Notes: generated from the sequence alone by a model not told the origin. A DNA stretch of 64,000 nt from Streptomyces lincolnensis (GCF_021173675.1 NZ_JAIHON010000017.1:56426-120425); one strand, 5' to 3'; positions 41,507 to 50,517 are shown, counted from the first letter of the stretch. A program made the numbers and translations.

Positions 41507-41995
41507 GTGGCGATCGACCATCTGGACGGACAGATCATCGTGCTGCTGGCGCGGGAGCCGCGGATCGGGGTGCTGGAGATGTCCCGGCGGCTGGGGGTGG
41601 CGCGGGGGACCGTGCAGGCGCGGCTGGACCGGCTTCAGTCGAATGGCGTCATCCGCGGATTCGGCCCCGAGGTGGATCCGGCGGCCCTCGGCTACCCGGT
41701 GACCGCCTTCGCGACCCTCCAGATCCGGCAGGGGCAAGGGGCCGACGTACGGGCGCACTTGGCGACCGTGCCGGAGGTGCTGGAGCTGCACACCACCACC
41801 GGCAGCGGGGACATGCTGTGCCGGCTCGTGGCGCGCTCCAACGCCGATCTCCAGCGGGTGATCGACCTGGTTGTCGGTTTCGATGGGATCGTCCGGGCCT
41901 CCACCGCGATCGTCATGGAGAACCCCGTTCCTCTGCGGATCATCCCGCTGGTGGAACAGGCCAGCCAGCAGGAGGCGGCCCGGGAGCGGACGTAA
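41507..41995 (+). CDS. Lrp/AsnC-family transcriptional regulator
   Basis: A 162-residue regulator. The N-terminal winged helix-turn-helix is LDGQIIVLLAREPRIGVLEMSRRLGVARGTVQARLDRLQSNGVI (about 5-48), and the C-terminal RAM ligand-binding domain includes HTTTGSGDMLCRLVARSNADLQRVID. GTG start with GGGAGG seven bases before it. Its divergent position relative to hppD suggests control of tyrosine catabolism, perhaps sensing tyrosine or a keto acid. The OpuC-type operon starts 20 bases after it and could be read from the same transcript. Confidence 0.9.
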   Translation: MAIDHLDGQIIVLLAREPRIGVLEMSRRLGVARGTVQARLDRLQSNGVIRGFGPEVDPAALGYPVTAFATLQIRQGQGADVRAHLATVPEVLELHTTTGSGDMLCRLVARSNADLQRVIDLVVGFDGIVRASTAIVMENPVPLRIIPLVEQASQQEAARERT

Positions 41996-42015
41996 CCGGC
42001 GCGGGGTGAGGCGAT

Positions 42016-42663
42016 GTGAACTTCTGGGAGTATCTGGCGGGCCGCCACCAGCAGCTGCTCACTGACGCCTACCAGCACGCCTCCGCCGTCTTCCAGTGCA
42101 TGGTCGCGGCCACGCTGATCGGCGTGCTCATCGGCGTCGCCACCTACCGCAGCGACTGGGCCGGCAACCTCGCGACCACCGCCACCTCGACGATCCTGAC
42201 CATTCCGTCGCTGGCCATGATCGGCCTGCTGATCCCGGTCGTCGGCCTCGGTGTGCCGCCCACGGTGATCGCGCTGATCCTGTACGGGCTGCTGCCGATC
42301 GTGCGCAACGCGATCGTCGGGCTGCGCGGGGTCGACCCCGCGCTGGTGGACGCGGCGAAGGGCATCGGGATGTCCCGGCCGATGCGGCTGGTGCGGGTCG
42401 AGCTGCCGCTCGCCTGGCCGCCGATCCTCACCGGGATCCGGGTCTCCACGCAGATGCTGATGGGCATCGCGGCGATCGCCGCCTACGCCTCCGGACCCGG
42501 CCTCGGCAACGAGATCTTCCGCGGGATCGGCTCCCTGGGCAGCAAGAACGCGCTCAACCAGGTCCTGGCGGGCACGCTCGGGATCATCGTCCTGGCCCTG
42601 CTGTTCGACGCCGTGTACGTCCTGATCGGACGGCTGACCATTCCCAGGGGGATCCGTGTCTGA
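42016..42663 (+). CDS. OpuC-type osmoprotectant ABC permease
   Basis: A 215-residue BPD-type permease with about five membrane helices. The EAA loop reads GLRGVDPALVDAAKGIGMSRPMRLVRVELPLAWPPI, typical of OpuCB/OpuCD choline and betaine transporters. GTG start preceded by GGGGTGAGG. It overlaps the ATPase gene by 8 bases. First of four linked genes. Confidence 0.9.
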   Translation: MNFWEYLAGRHQQLLTDAYQHASAVFQCMVAATLIGVLIGVATYRSDWAGNLATTATSTILTIPSLAMIGLLIPVVGLGVPPTVIALILYGLLPIVRNAIVGLRGVDPALVDAAKGIGMSRPMRLVRVELPLAWPPILTGIRVSTQMLMGIAAIAAYASGPGLGNEIFRGIGSLGSKNALNQVLAGTLGIIVLALLFDAVYVLIGRLTIPRGIRV

Positions 42664-43969
42664 GACAGCGCCTGAGACGGCGGCTTCCGGAGCTTCTCCC
42701 TCGGCTTCCGGTGCCTCGACGACTGCGTCCGGTGCCGCCACGACGGCGTCCGGTGCCTCGATCGAGCTGGAGAACCTGACCAAGCGGTATCCGGGCAATC
42801 CCAGCCCCGCCGTCGACAACGTCAGCATGGAGATCAGGGCGGGCGAGCTCGTCGTCTTCGTCGGCCCGTCCGGATGCGGCAAGTCGACCACGCTCAAGAT
42901 GATCAACAGGCTGATCGAGCCGTCGGGCGGGCGCATCCGGATCAACGGCGAGGACGTCACGAAGATCGATCCGGTCAGGCTGCGCCGCAAGGTGGGCTAC
43001 GCGATCCAGTCGGCCGGCCTCTTCCCGCACATGACGGTCGCGCAGAACATCTCCCTCGTACCGAAGATGGTCGGCTGGCCGAAGGGGCGGATCAGGAACC
43101 GGGTGGAGGAGCTGCTCGACCTCGTCGGGCTGGACCCCGGCGAGTTCCACGGCCGCTATCCGCGGCAGCTGTCCGGCGGCCAGCAGCAGCGGGTGGGCGT
43201 GGCGCGGGCGCTCGCGGCCGATCCCCCGGTGCTGCTGATGGACGAGCCGTTCGGCGCGGTCGACCCGATCACCCGCGACCACCTCCAGGACGAGCTGATC
43301 CGGCTCCAGCACGAGCTGCACAAGACGATCGTCTTCGTCACCCACGACTTCGACGAGGCGATCAAGCTCGGCGACCGCATCGCCGTCCTGCGCGAGCGCT
43401 CGCACATCGCCCAGTTCGACACCCCTGAGGCGATCCTCACCAACCCGGCGGACGACTTCGTCTCCGGGTTCGTCGGCGCGGGGGCGGCGCTGAAGCGGCT
43501 GAACCTCACCCGCGTGAGGGACGTGGAGATCACCGGCTATCCGACGGTGACCGTGGACGACCCCCTCCAGGAGATCTTCAACAAGCTCCGCTCCAGCGGT
43601 ACGAACGAGATCCTGCTGCTCGACACGCGCGGCCGCCCCTACAAGTGGCTCAGGCGTGGCGACCTGATGCGCGCCAAGGGTTCCCTGGCCCGCGCCGGGA
43701 CCCTGGTCGGCGACACGGTGACCCGGGACGCGACCGTGCGGGACGCCCTGGAGGCGGTGCTCACGGACAGCTCGGGGCGGGTGGCGGTCACCGGGCGGCG
43801 CGGCGAGTACACGGGGGTGGTCGACGTGGAGACGCTGATGAACTCCGTCCACGACCTCCTGGAGGCCGACCGGCTGGAGGCGATGGCCCACCGGCACGAC
43901 CTGGAGGAGCTGCGTTCCGCGCAGACGCACGCCGAGCAGGAGGGCGCGGGAGGGGTGACGAAGGCGTGA
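42656..43969 (+). CDS. OpuC-type osmoprotectant ABC ATPase with CBS pair
   Basis: A 437-residue ATPase. A variable Ser/Ala/Gly-rich leader (1-35, with SGAS repeats) precedes the nucleotide-binding domain: Walker A GPSGCGKST, Q-loop, signature LSGGQQQR, Walker B VLLMDEPFGAVDP. The C-terminal third is a tandem CBS domain (ITGYPTVTVDDPLQEIFNKLRS and VTRDATVRDALEAVLTD), which in OpuA/OpuC senses ionic strength or nucleotides. GTG start in the 8-base overlap with the permease. Confidence 0.92.
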   Translation: MSETAPETAASGASPSASGASTTASGAATTASGASIELENLTKRYPGNPSPAVDNVSMEIRAGELVVFVGPSGCGKSTTLKMINRLIEPSGGRIRINGEDVTKIDPVRLRRKVGYAIQSAGLFPHMTVAQNISLVPKMVGWPKGRIRNRVEELLDLVGLDPGEFHGRYPRQLSGGQQQRVGVARALAADPPVLLMDEPFGAVDPITRDHLQDELIRLQHELHKTIVFVTHDFDEAIKLGDRIAVLRERSHIAQFDTPEAILTNPADDFVSGFVGAGAALKRLNLTRVRDVEITGYPTVTVDDPLQEIFNKLRSSGTNEILLLDTRGRPYKWLRRGDLMRAKGSLARAGTLVGDTVTRDATVRDALEAVLTDSSGRVAVTGRRGEYTGVVDVETLMNSVHDLLEADRLEAMAHRHDLEELRSAQTHAEQEGAGGVTKA

Positions 43970-44880
43970 CGGGGCGTGGGGTACCTGAGGTGGGGGAGCC
44001 GGGGGTGGACGCGTCGGGCGCGGGAGCGTCGGGCGCGGGAGCGTCGGGCGCGGGAGCGTCGGGCGCGCCGGAGTCGGAGGCGCCGGGGTCGGAGGCGCGG
44101 GGGGAGGCCGAGGCGTCGCCTGCTCCCCCGGGCCCGCTCAGGCCCCGGATCACCTGGCAGCAGCTGACCCTGCTCCCGGCGGTACTGGTGGCGGTCCTGC
44201 TCGCGACCTGGCTGTGGTTCCGGCAGGCCGACCTCGACCCGCTCTCCGAGAACGCGCTGTCGAACGGCCAGGTGTCCAAGGCCCTGTGGCAGCACGTCGA
44301 ACTCACGGTGATCTCCACGTTCTTCGTGCTGGTCATCGCCATCCCACTGGGCGTCCTGCTCACCCGCCGGGCCTTCCGCAGGGCGACCCCGGCGGCCATG
44401 GCGGTCGCCAACATGGGCCAGGCGACCCCCGCGATCGGCCTGCTGGCCCTGCTGGTGATCTGGCTCGGCACCGGCATGAAGGCCGCCCTGATCGGCATCA
44501 TCATCTACGCCGTCCTGCCCGTGCTGTCGAACACCATCGCCGGCCTCGACGCCAACGACCCGACCCTGCTGGAGGCGGCCCGCGGCATCGGCATGTCCTC
44601 GTGGGGCGTGCTCGGGCGGGTCGAACTCCCCCTCGCCGTCCCGCTGATCCTCGCCGGTGTCCGTACGGCGCTCGTCCTGAACGTCGGCACGGCGACCCTG
44701 GCCACCTTCGGCGGGGGCGGCGGTCTCGGCGTCCTGATCACCACCGGCATCACCAACCAGCGGATGCCGGTGCTGATGCTGGGCTCGATCCTCACGGTCG
44801 TCCTCGCGCTGCTGGTGGACTGGCTGGCGTCCCTGGCCGAACTGCTGCTCAGGCCGCGGGGGTTGGGGGTGGGGAAGTGA
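43966..44880 (+). CDS. OpuC-type osmoprotectant ABC permease with repeat linker
   Basis: A 304-residue permease with five or six membrane helices. The EAA loop is GLDANDPTLLEAARGIGMSSWGVLGRVELPLAVPLI. The first 65 residues are a low-complexity hydrophilic tail with tandem SGAGA units from 15-bp repeats (44017-44075) followed by Pro/Glu/Ser sequence. GTG start overlapping the ATPase stop (GTGA). Pairs with the first permease. Confidence 0.9.
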   Translation: MTGRGVPEVGEPGVDASGAGASGAGASGAGASGAPESEAPGSEARGEAEASPAPPGPLRPRITWQQLTLLPAVLVAVLLATWLWFRQADLDPLSENALSNGQVSKALWQHVELTVISTFFVLVIAIPLGVLLTRRAFRRATPAAMAVANMGQATPAIGLLALLVIWLGTGMKAALIGIIIYAVLPVLSNTIAGLDANDPTLLEAARGIGMSSWGVLGRVELPLAVPLILAGVRTALVLNVGTATLATFGGGGGLGVLITTGITNQRMPVLMLGSILTVVLALLVDWLASLAELLLRPRGLGVGK

Positions 44881-45857
44881 AGCGGGCCCGCCTGACGATC
44901 GCCGGTGCCCTGGCCCCGGTCCTGACCCTGGTCATGGCCTCGGGCTGCGGTCTGACCAGCGGCTCCCCGATGGTCGACGACGTCCGGCCCGGCTCGATCG
45001 GCAGGGGGCTGCCGCTCAAGGGCGCCGATCTCACCGTGACGTCGAAGGAGTTCACCGAGCAGCTGATCCTCGGCGCGATCATGGGCATCGCCTTCCAGGC
45101 GGCCGGCGCGGACGTCCTCGACCGAACCGGCATCCAGGGCTCGATCGGCGCCCGGGAGGCCGTCAAGTCCGGTGACGCCGACGGGATGTACGAGTACACG
45201 GGCACCGCCTGGATCACCTACCAGGGCAACAGCGACCCCATCGCCGACCCGCAGCGCCAGTGGCAGGCGGTCCGCGACGCCGACCTGGAGAACGGCCTCA
45301 CCTGGCTGCCGAAGGCCGCCCTCAACAACACCTACGCCCTCGCCATGAACCGGGCCAACTTCAGGAAGTACGGCACGAAGACGCTGTCGGACGTGGCCGC
45401 GCTGGCCCGGAAGGACCCCGGCGCGGTGACGGTGTGCGTCGAGAGCGAGTTCGCCAACCGGGCCGACGGGCTGCCGGGCATGGAGAAGGCGTACGGCATG
45501 AGCCTCCCCGCCTCCCGGGTCACCCAGATGGACACGGGGATCATCTACACCCAGGCCGCGAAGGGCAGTTGCGTGTACGGGGAGGTCTTCACCACCGACG
45601 GCCGCATCACCTCCATGAACCTGGCCGTCATGGCGGACGACCGGAAGTTCTTCCCCAACTACAACGTGGCCCCCGAGATCAACAGCGAGAGCCTGAAGAA
45701 GTGGCCGGCCATCGCGGAGGTGCTGAACCCGGTCACCGCGAGGCTGACGAACGCGGTGGCGCGGGAGTTGAACGCGAAGGTGGATGTCAAGGGGGAGGAT
45801 CCGCACCAGGTGGCGTTGGAGTGGATGGAGAAGGAGGGGTTCGTCCGGGAGGGGTGA
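44877..45857 (+). CDS. OpuC-type osmoprotectant-binding lipoprotein
   Basis: A 326-residue substrate-binding protein. The signal peptide ends in a lipobox near residue 24 (VMASGC). The OpuAC/OpuCC fold is shown by LTVTSKEFTEQLILGAIMGIAFQAAGADV, YEYTGTAWITY, and ALNNTYALAMNR. Binding is likely to glycine betaine, choline or carnitine; the cation-pi Tyr residues of this family are present but I cannot assign the ligand. GTG start overlapping the permease stop (GTGA). Confidence 0.9.
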   Translation: MKRARLTIAGALAPVLTLVMASGCGLTSGSPMVDDVRPGSIGRGLPLKGADLTVTSKEFTEQLILGAIMGIAFQAAGADVLDRTGIQGSIGAREAVKSGDADGMYEYTGTAWITYQGNSDPIADPQRQWQAVRDADLENGLTWLPKAALNNTYALAMNRANFRKYGTKTLSDVAALARKDPGAVTVCVESEFANRADGLPGMEKAYGMSLPASRVTQMDTGIIYTQAAKGSCVYGEVFTTDGRITSMNLAVMADDRKFFPNYNVAPEINSESLKKWPAIAEVLNPVTARLTNAVARELNAKVDVKGEDPHQVALEWMEKEGFVREG

Positions 45858-45898
45858 GGGGGTGGCGAGGGGGTGCGGGCAGTCACCAAGACCCGTTA

Positions 45899-45954
45899 CA
45901 AAGAGTCCGATGCAAAGAGTCCGTTGCAAAGGAAGCTTTGCAACGATAGCTTTG
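45899..45954 (+). promoter_or_regulatory. Promoter and CAAAG operator cluster of the ArsR-family gene
   Basis: CAAAG occurs three times (45899, 45913, 45927) and its complement CTTTG twice (45936, 45950). The centre is a perfect inverted repeat, GTTGCAAAG-GAAG-CTTTGCAAC (45923-45944). A promoter runs through it: TTGCAA (45924-45929), 17-base spacer, TAGCTT (45947-45952), then seven bases to the GTG. A repressor bound to the palindrome would cover the promoter, so autoregulation is likely. Confidence 0.65.
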
Positions 45955-45959
45955 TACGC

Positions 45960-46538
45960 GTGCCCGAGGACCCGAAGCTTCATGAACTCGACGCCCGCAC
46001 GCTGCGCGGGCTCGCCCACCCTCTACGGATGCGGCTGCTGTCCGCACTGCGTCGCGGCGGACCCGCCACCGCGTCCCAACTGGCCGAAAAGCTGGGCGAG
46101 TCCAGCGGCGCCACCAGCTACCACCTGCGCCAGCTCGCCGCGTACGGCTTCGTCGAGGACGCGCCGGAGCACGGCAAGGGCCGGGAGCGGTGGTGGCGGG
46201 CGGTCCACCAGGGAGTGCGGTTCGACGAGTCCCTGCTCCAGGACACGGATCCGGCGGTACGGGGCGCTGCGAACGTGTTCATGCACGAGGTCGCGAACTG
46301 GCACACCCAGGAACTCTCGACGTTCATCGGCACCCGGCACGAGTGGTCCGAGGAGTGGGTCGGCGCCTCGGACGTGAGTGACTTCACGCTTCGCCTCACG
46401 CCCGACCTCGCGAGCGAGCTCAACGAGAAGGTCCACGCACTCCTCAACGGCTACCGCGCACACGCGCTGCCGGAAGGCGCCCCGGGCGCCGAGCAGGTGC
46501 GTATCCACCACCACGTCTTCCCCATGCGAACGGACTGA
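45960..46538 (+). CDS. ArsR/DUF5937-type winged helix regulator
   Basis: A 192-residue DNA-binding protein. The winged helix-turn-helix covers about residues 10-75: LRGLAHPLRMRLLSALRRGGPATASQLAEKLGESSGATSYHLRQLAAYGFVED with the wing GKGRERWWRAVHQG. The C-terminal half is a helical effector or dimer domain. The leaderless GTG at 45960 is chosen from promoter geometry; upstream frame sequence is operator DNA. Target may be its own promoter and perhaps the following small gene. Confidence 0.85.
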   Translation: MPEDPKLHELDARTLRGLAHPLRMRLLSALRRGGPATASQLAEKLGESSGATSYHLRQLAAYGFVEDAPEHGKGRERWWRAVHQGVRFDESLLQDTDPAVRGAANVFMHEVANWHTQELSTFIGTRHEWSEEWVGASDVSDFTLRLTPDLASELNEKVHALLNGYRAHALPEGAPGAEQVRIHHHVFPMRTD

Positions 46539-46551
46539 GAGGCTCCGCCCG

Positions 46552-46746
46552 ATGCATCCCGAGATCCATCTCGCCCTGCACCACGCCCGCGCAGCCGAAC
46601 TCCGCGACCAGGCCGAGGCCCACCGCCTCGCCGCCAAGCCCCCGCGGGATCTGCGCACCCGCCTGGGCTGGACACTCGTAGAGGTGGGACTGCGCCTCGC
46701 CACCCCAAGGCCGGTCCTGGCACCGGGGACTAGCCCTGGCAGCTAG
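46552..46746 (+). CDS. Small basic protein downstream of the ArsR-family gene
   Basis: A 64-residue protein, 13 bases after the regulator stop. The first half is helical and His/Ala/Arg-rich (EIHLALHHARAAELRDQAEAHRLA), then RTRLGWTLVEVGLRLA. Small proteins with this H-x-ARAAELR pattern are common in Streptomyces and unassigned. The 3' end overlaps the convergent Lon-like protease gene by 17 bases. Co-transcription with the regulator is likely. Confidence 0.65.
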   Translation: MHPEIHLALHHARAAELRDQAEAHRLAAKPPRDLRTRLGWTLVEVGLRLATPRPVLAPGTSPGS

Positions 46747-47527
46747 GCACGGAGCCCTTCCCGGTCTCCAGCGCCGTCAGCGCGCTCACCGCACCCTTCA
46801 GGGTGGTCACCGGGATCAGCCGCAGTCCCTCGGGGAGTTCAGCCTCGGCGTCGGAGCACTCGGCCCTGGGGACGAGGAAGACGGTCGCCCCGTCCCGCCT
46901 GGCGGCCTGTGTCTTCAGGGCCACGCCGCCGACCGCGCCGACCGTGCCGTCGGCGTCGATGGTGCCCGTACCGGCGATGACGCGGCCGCCGGTGAGGTCG
47001 CGGCCGGCGCCGTCGCCGTTCAGCTTGTCGATGATGCCGAGCGTGAAGAGGAGCCCCGCGCTGGGGCCGCCGACGTCGGCGAGCTTCAGCGTGACCCTGA
47101 CCTTCTGGTCGTCGAGGTCCAGGTAGTTCAGCGCGGCCTCGGTCGCGTCACCCTGGGACTGCCGCATCTCCGCCGCGTTGTGCCGCTCGATCTCCTTGAC
47201 GCTCTGCCCGCTCGGATAGACCGCGTCGCGCGGCATGACCGCCTGGTCCGTGCGGAACCAGCTGTCGACCACGTCGCCGAGGGAGACCCGGGTGTCCGGG
47301 TTGGTCGCCTCGATCGTCGTCATCCGCAGCTGACCGGTCGTCTCGCGCGTCGGCGCGCCCGAGATCGTGATCACCGGGGTGCCCTTGTTCTCCCCGAGCA
47401 CATCGGCCGTCAGCCCTGGCTGCGTCAGCGAGAACGGCAACGGCGCGAAGAGCGCCGTCGCGATCAGGGCGACGACGGGCACGGCACAGACGGCGACGGC
47501 CCGGGGGCGCGTGAGACGAGAGAGCAC
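46730..47527 (-). CDS. Membrane-anchored Lon-like serine protease (S16)
   Basis: A 265-residue protein. One N-terminal membrane helix (about 10-30) is followed by an extracytoplasmic part ending in a Lon-type protease domain. The Ser/Lys dyad motifs are visible: LADVGGPSAGLLFTLGIID with the nucleophile Ser, and GAVGGVALKTQAARRDGATVFLVP with the Lys. Unlike YlbL/SdrC proteins it seems to lack a PDZ domain between anchor and protease. Substrate unknown. Convergent with the small gene above. Confidence 0.85.
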   Translation of the reverse strand: MLSRLTRPRAVAVCAVPVVALIATALFAPLPFSLTQPGLTADVLGENKGTPVITISGAPTRETTGQLRMTTIEATNPDTRVSLGDVVDSWFRTDQAVMPRDAVYPSGQSVKEIERHNAAEMRQSQGDATEAALNYLDLDDQKVRVTLKLADVGGPSAGLLFTLGIIDKLNGDGAGRDLTGGRVIAGTGTIDADGTVGAVGGVALKTQAARRDGATVFLVPRAECSDAEAELPEGLRLIPVTTLKGAVSALTALETGKGSVPSCQG

Positions 47528-47602
47528 GGGATCAATCTAACGCGGGGGTGACTTCAGGCCAGGCGCAGGTGGGGTGCGGGTACGTCCTGGCCGCGGGAAC
47601 CG

Positions 47603-48244
47603 TCAGCGCAACGCCTCCGCGACCTCCCGCGCCGCGTCCACCACCCGGGGCCCCACCCGCTCGGGCACGGCGTCGGCCAGCATCACGACACCCACGCTGC
47701 CCTCGACACCGGTGACCCCCAGCAGGGGCGCCGCCGCCCCGCTCGCCCCCGCCTCCAGCTCCCCGTGCGTCAGCATGAACCCGCTCTCCCCCAGGCCCTG
47801 CTGCCGCGCGGCGAGAATCGCCCGCCCCGCGGCCCCCCGGTCCAGGGGATGCCGGAACCCCGCCCGGTACGCCACGTGATAGTCGGTCCAGGTGGGCTCG
47901 ACCACGGCGACGGCGAGCGCGTCCGCCCCGTCCACCAGCGTCAGGTGGGCGGTCGCCCCTATGTCCTCGGCCAGGGACCGCAGCGCCGGCAGCGCGGCCT
48001 CCCGCACCAGCGGATGCACCTGCCGCCCCAGCCGCAGCACCCCGAGCCCCACCCGGGCCCGCCCGCCGAGATCACGCCGTACGAGGGCGTGCTGCTCCAG
48101 CGTGGCGAGCAACCGGTACACAACGGTCCGGTTCACTCCCAGTTTGTGGGAAAGCTCGGTGACGGTCAGTCCGTGGTCGGTGTCTGCCAGCAGCTTGAGG
48201 ACACGCAGTCCCCGATCGAGCGTCTGAGAGGTCTCCGCGGTCAC
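47603..48244 (-). CDS. IclR-family transcriptional regulator
   Basis: A 213-residue regulator. Winged helix-turn-helix at about 5-65 (TLDRGLRVLKLLADTDHGLTVTELSHKLGVNRTVVYRLLATLEQHALV), then the IclR effector domain (VAYRAGFRHPLDRGAAGRAIL). The GTG at 48244 is chosen because AAGGAG lies 8 bases before it; the GTG three codons upstream would overlap that site. The C-terminus is shorter than average for the family by about 20 residues. Target genes are not evident. Confidence 0.88.
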   Translation of the reverse strand: MTAETSQTLDRGLRVLKLLADTDHGLTVTELSHKLGVNRTVVYRLLATLEQHALVRRDLGGRARVGLGVLRLGRQVHPLVREAALPALRSLAEDIGATAHLTLVDGADALAVAVVEPTWTDYHVAYRAGFRHPLDRGAAGRAILAARQQGLGESGFMLTHGELEAGASGAAAPLLGVTGVEGSVGVVMLADAVPERVGPRVVDAAREVAEALR

Positions 48245-48600
48245 GACGCCCACTCCTTAGTGGTGAGGTCGACGGCCCCTGTCGCGGCGGATGCGTCACC
48301 GAGTCCCGTCAGCGACGCGCTTCAGAGGCCGCCGATCGGCCGGCGGCCCGGCCTGTCCGGGCCGCGTCGCTTCACGGCTGCGCTCCGCGGCGGCGCTGCC
48401 ACGGGGCGTGTGCGTAGCGGGACAGTAGCGAAGCGGGTTCGCTGAGCGGAAGGCTCCGTCCAGAATCCGGGCAGCGGCAGAGGCGGAGCATCGGGGTTTG
48501 CCCCATTACGTACGGCGCGCGCACGGTCGGTGCACAACACTCGCACGCAGCGCACACGCCCCTCGGATCAAGCCCCGGCGGACCAGGAGGTCGTACGACC
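48245..48600. other. Intergenic region between helicase and IclR genes
   Basis: No gene is seen in these 356 bases. They contain the IclR upstream region and a GGCCGCC...GGCGGCC hairpin near 48333-48354. The hairpin is 250 bases from the helicase stop, so it is an unlikely terminator for it. Confidence 0.5.
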
Positions 48601-50397
48601 TCACCGCATCCGCGTGGCCCACTCCTGCACCTTGGCGATCCGCTGCCGCAGCTGCCCGGCCGTCGCCTCGGCGCTCGGCGGGCCGCCGCACACGCGCCGC
48701 AGCTCGGTGTGGATGACACCGTGCGGCTTGCCGCTCTGATGGACGTACGCGCTGACCATGGTGTTCAGCTGCTTGCGCAGCTCCATCATCTCCTTGTGCG
48801 AGACGACGGGCCGGCGCTCGGCGGGCAGTTCCAGCAGGTCCGCCTCGGCGTCCGGCTTCTTACGGCTGTGCGCGATCTGCCGGGCCTGCCGCTTCTGCAA
48901 CAGCAGCTGCACCTGGTCGGGTTCGAGGAGCCCGGGAATGCCCAGGTAGTCCTGCTCCTCCTCGCTCCCCGGGTGGGCCTGCATACCGAACTCGGCGCCG
49001 TCGTACAGCACCCGGTCGAAGACGGCCTCGGACTCCAGCGCCTCGAAGGCGAACTGCTCCTGCTCGCCGGTGTCCTCGTCCTGCTCCTTGTTCGCCTCCT
49101 CCATCTCCTTCTCGGACTCGGCGTACGGGTCCTCCTCGCCCTCCTTCTTCGGCTTGTCGAGGGCGTGGTCCCGTTCCACCTCCATCTCGTTGGCGAAGGT
49201 GAGGAGGTCGGGGACGGTCGGCAGGAAGACGGAGGCGGTCTCGCCGCGCCGCCGGGACCGCACGAAGCGGCCGACGGCCTGGGCGAAGAAGAGGGGCGTG
49301 GAGATGGTGGTGGCGTAGACCCCCACCGCCAGCCGCGGGACGTCGACGCCCTCCGACACCATCCGCACCGCGACCATCCACCGGTCGTCGCTCTCGCTGA
49401 AGTCGTCGATCCGCTTGGACGCGCCCGCGTCGTCGGACAGGACGAGGGTCGCCTTGTTCCCGGTGATCTCACGGATCAGCTTGGCGTACGCGCGCGCGGA
49501 GTCCTGGTCGGAGGCGATGACGAGGGCACCGGCGTCCGGGATGGCCTTCCTGACCTCGGTCAGCCGCTGGTCGGCGGCGCGCAGCACGCTCGGCATCCAC
49601 TCACCGCGCGGATCCAGCGCCGTACGCCAGGCCTGGCTGATCGCGTCCTTGGTCATGGGCTCGCCGAGCCGGGCGGCGATCTCGTCACCGGCCTTGGTGC
49701 GCCAGCGCATGTTGCCGCTGTAGGAGAGGAAGATGACGGGCCGCACGACATGGTCGGCCAGCGCGTTGCCGTAGCCGTAGGTGTAGTCGGCGGCCGACCG
49801 CCGGATCCCGTCGTTCCCCTCCTCGTACGTCACGAAGGGGATGGGGTTGGTGTCGGACCGGAACGGCGTACCGGTGAGCGCGAGCCGCCGCGTGGCCGGC
49901 TCGAACGCCTCCAGGCAGGCCTCGCCCCAGGACTTGGAGTCACCGGCGTGGTGGATCTCGTCGAGGATGACGAGGGTCTTGCGCTGCTCGACCCGGTTGC
50001 GGTGGAGCATGGGCCGCACCCCGACACCGGCGTACGTCACGGCGACACCGTGGTAGTCCTTGCCGAGCGGGCCGGCGCTGTACTCGGGATCCAGCTTGAT
50101 CCCTATCCGCGCGGCCGCCTCCGCCCACTGCTTCTTCAGATGCTCGGTCGGCGCGACCACGGTCACCTGCTGCACGACATGGTGGTGCAGCAGCCAGGAC
50201 GCCAGCGTCAGGGCGAAGGTCGTCTTGCCCGCGCCGGGCGTCGCGACCGCGAGGAAGTCACGCGGCTGCTCCTGGACGTACTTCTCCATCGCCCCCTGCT
50301 GCCAGGCACGCAGCTTGCTCGCCGTGCCCCAGGGGGCGCGGCCGGGGAAGGCCGGGGAGAGGTGGTGGGAGGTGGTGGAGGCGGCGGTGGTAGACAC
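48601..50397 (-). CDS. DEAD/DEAH-type superfamily 2 helicase
   Basis: A 598-residue SF2 helicase/translocase. Walker A is TPGAGKTT (53-60), the DEIH box is at 146-149, motif III is ALTGTPFRSD, and the C-terminal RecA domain has motifs near VRMVSEGVDVPRLAVGVYAT and QAVGRFVRSRRRGE. An acidic low-complexity stretch (EEDPYAESEKEMEEANKEQDEDTGE) follows. This layout is like the XPB/UvrB-type helicases of unknown role common in actinobacteria. GTG start with GGAGA upstream. Confidence 0.9.
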   Translation of the reverse strand: MSTTAASTTSHHLSPAFPGRAPWGTASKLRAWQQGAMEKYVQEQPRDFLAVATPGAGKTTFALTLASWLLHHHVVQQVTVVAPTEHLKKQWAEAAARIGIKLDPEYSAGPLGKDYHGVAVTYAGVGVRPMLHRNRVEQRKTLVILDEIHHAGDSKSWGEACLEAFEPATRRLALTGTPFRSDTNPIPFVTYEEGNDGIRRSAADYTYGYGNALADHVVRPVIFLSYSGNMRWRTKAGDEIAARLGEPMTKDAISQAWRTALDPRGEWMPSVLRAADQRLTEVRKAIPDAGALVIASDQDSARAYAKLIREITGNKATLVLSDDAGASKRIDDFSESDDRWMVAVRMVSEGVDVPRLAVGVYATTISTPLFFAQAVGRFVRSRRRGETASVFLPTVPDLLTFANEMEVERDHALDKPKKEGEEDPYAESEKEMEEANKEQDEDTGEQEQFAFEALESEAVFDRVLYDGAEFGMQAHPGSEEEQDYLGIPGLLEPDQVQLLLQKRQARQIAHSRKKPDAEADLLELPAERRPVVSHKEMMELRKQLNTMVSAYVHQSGKPHGVIHTELRRVCGGPPSAEATAGQLRQRIAKVQEWATRMR

Positions 50398-50517
50398 GGT
50401 CTCCGTTTTGGTCGGGCGGCTCGGCTGGGTATGACAACCGGGCCACCCTACCGGCGGCCCGGCGGTGTCAACGTGCGGACGAGGCCGGGTGACCCGTGGG
50501 TGGGACCGAGGTCACAG

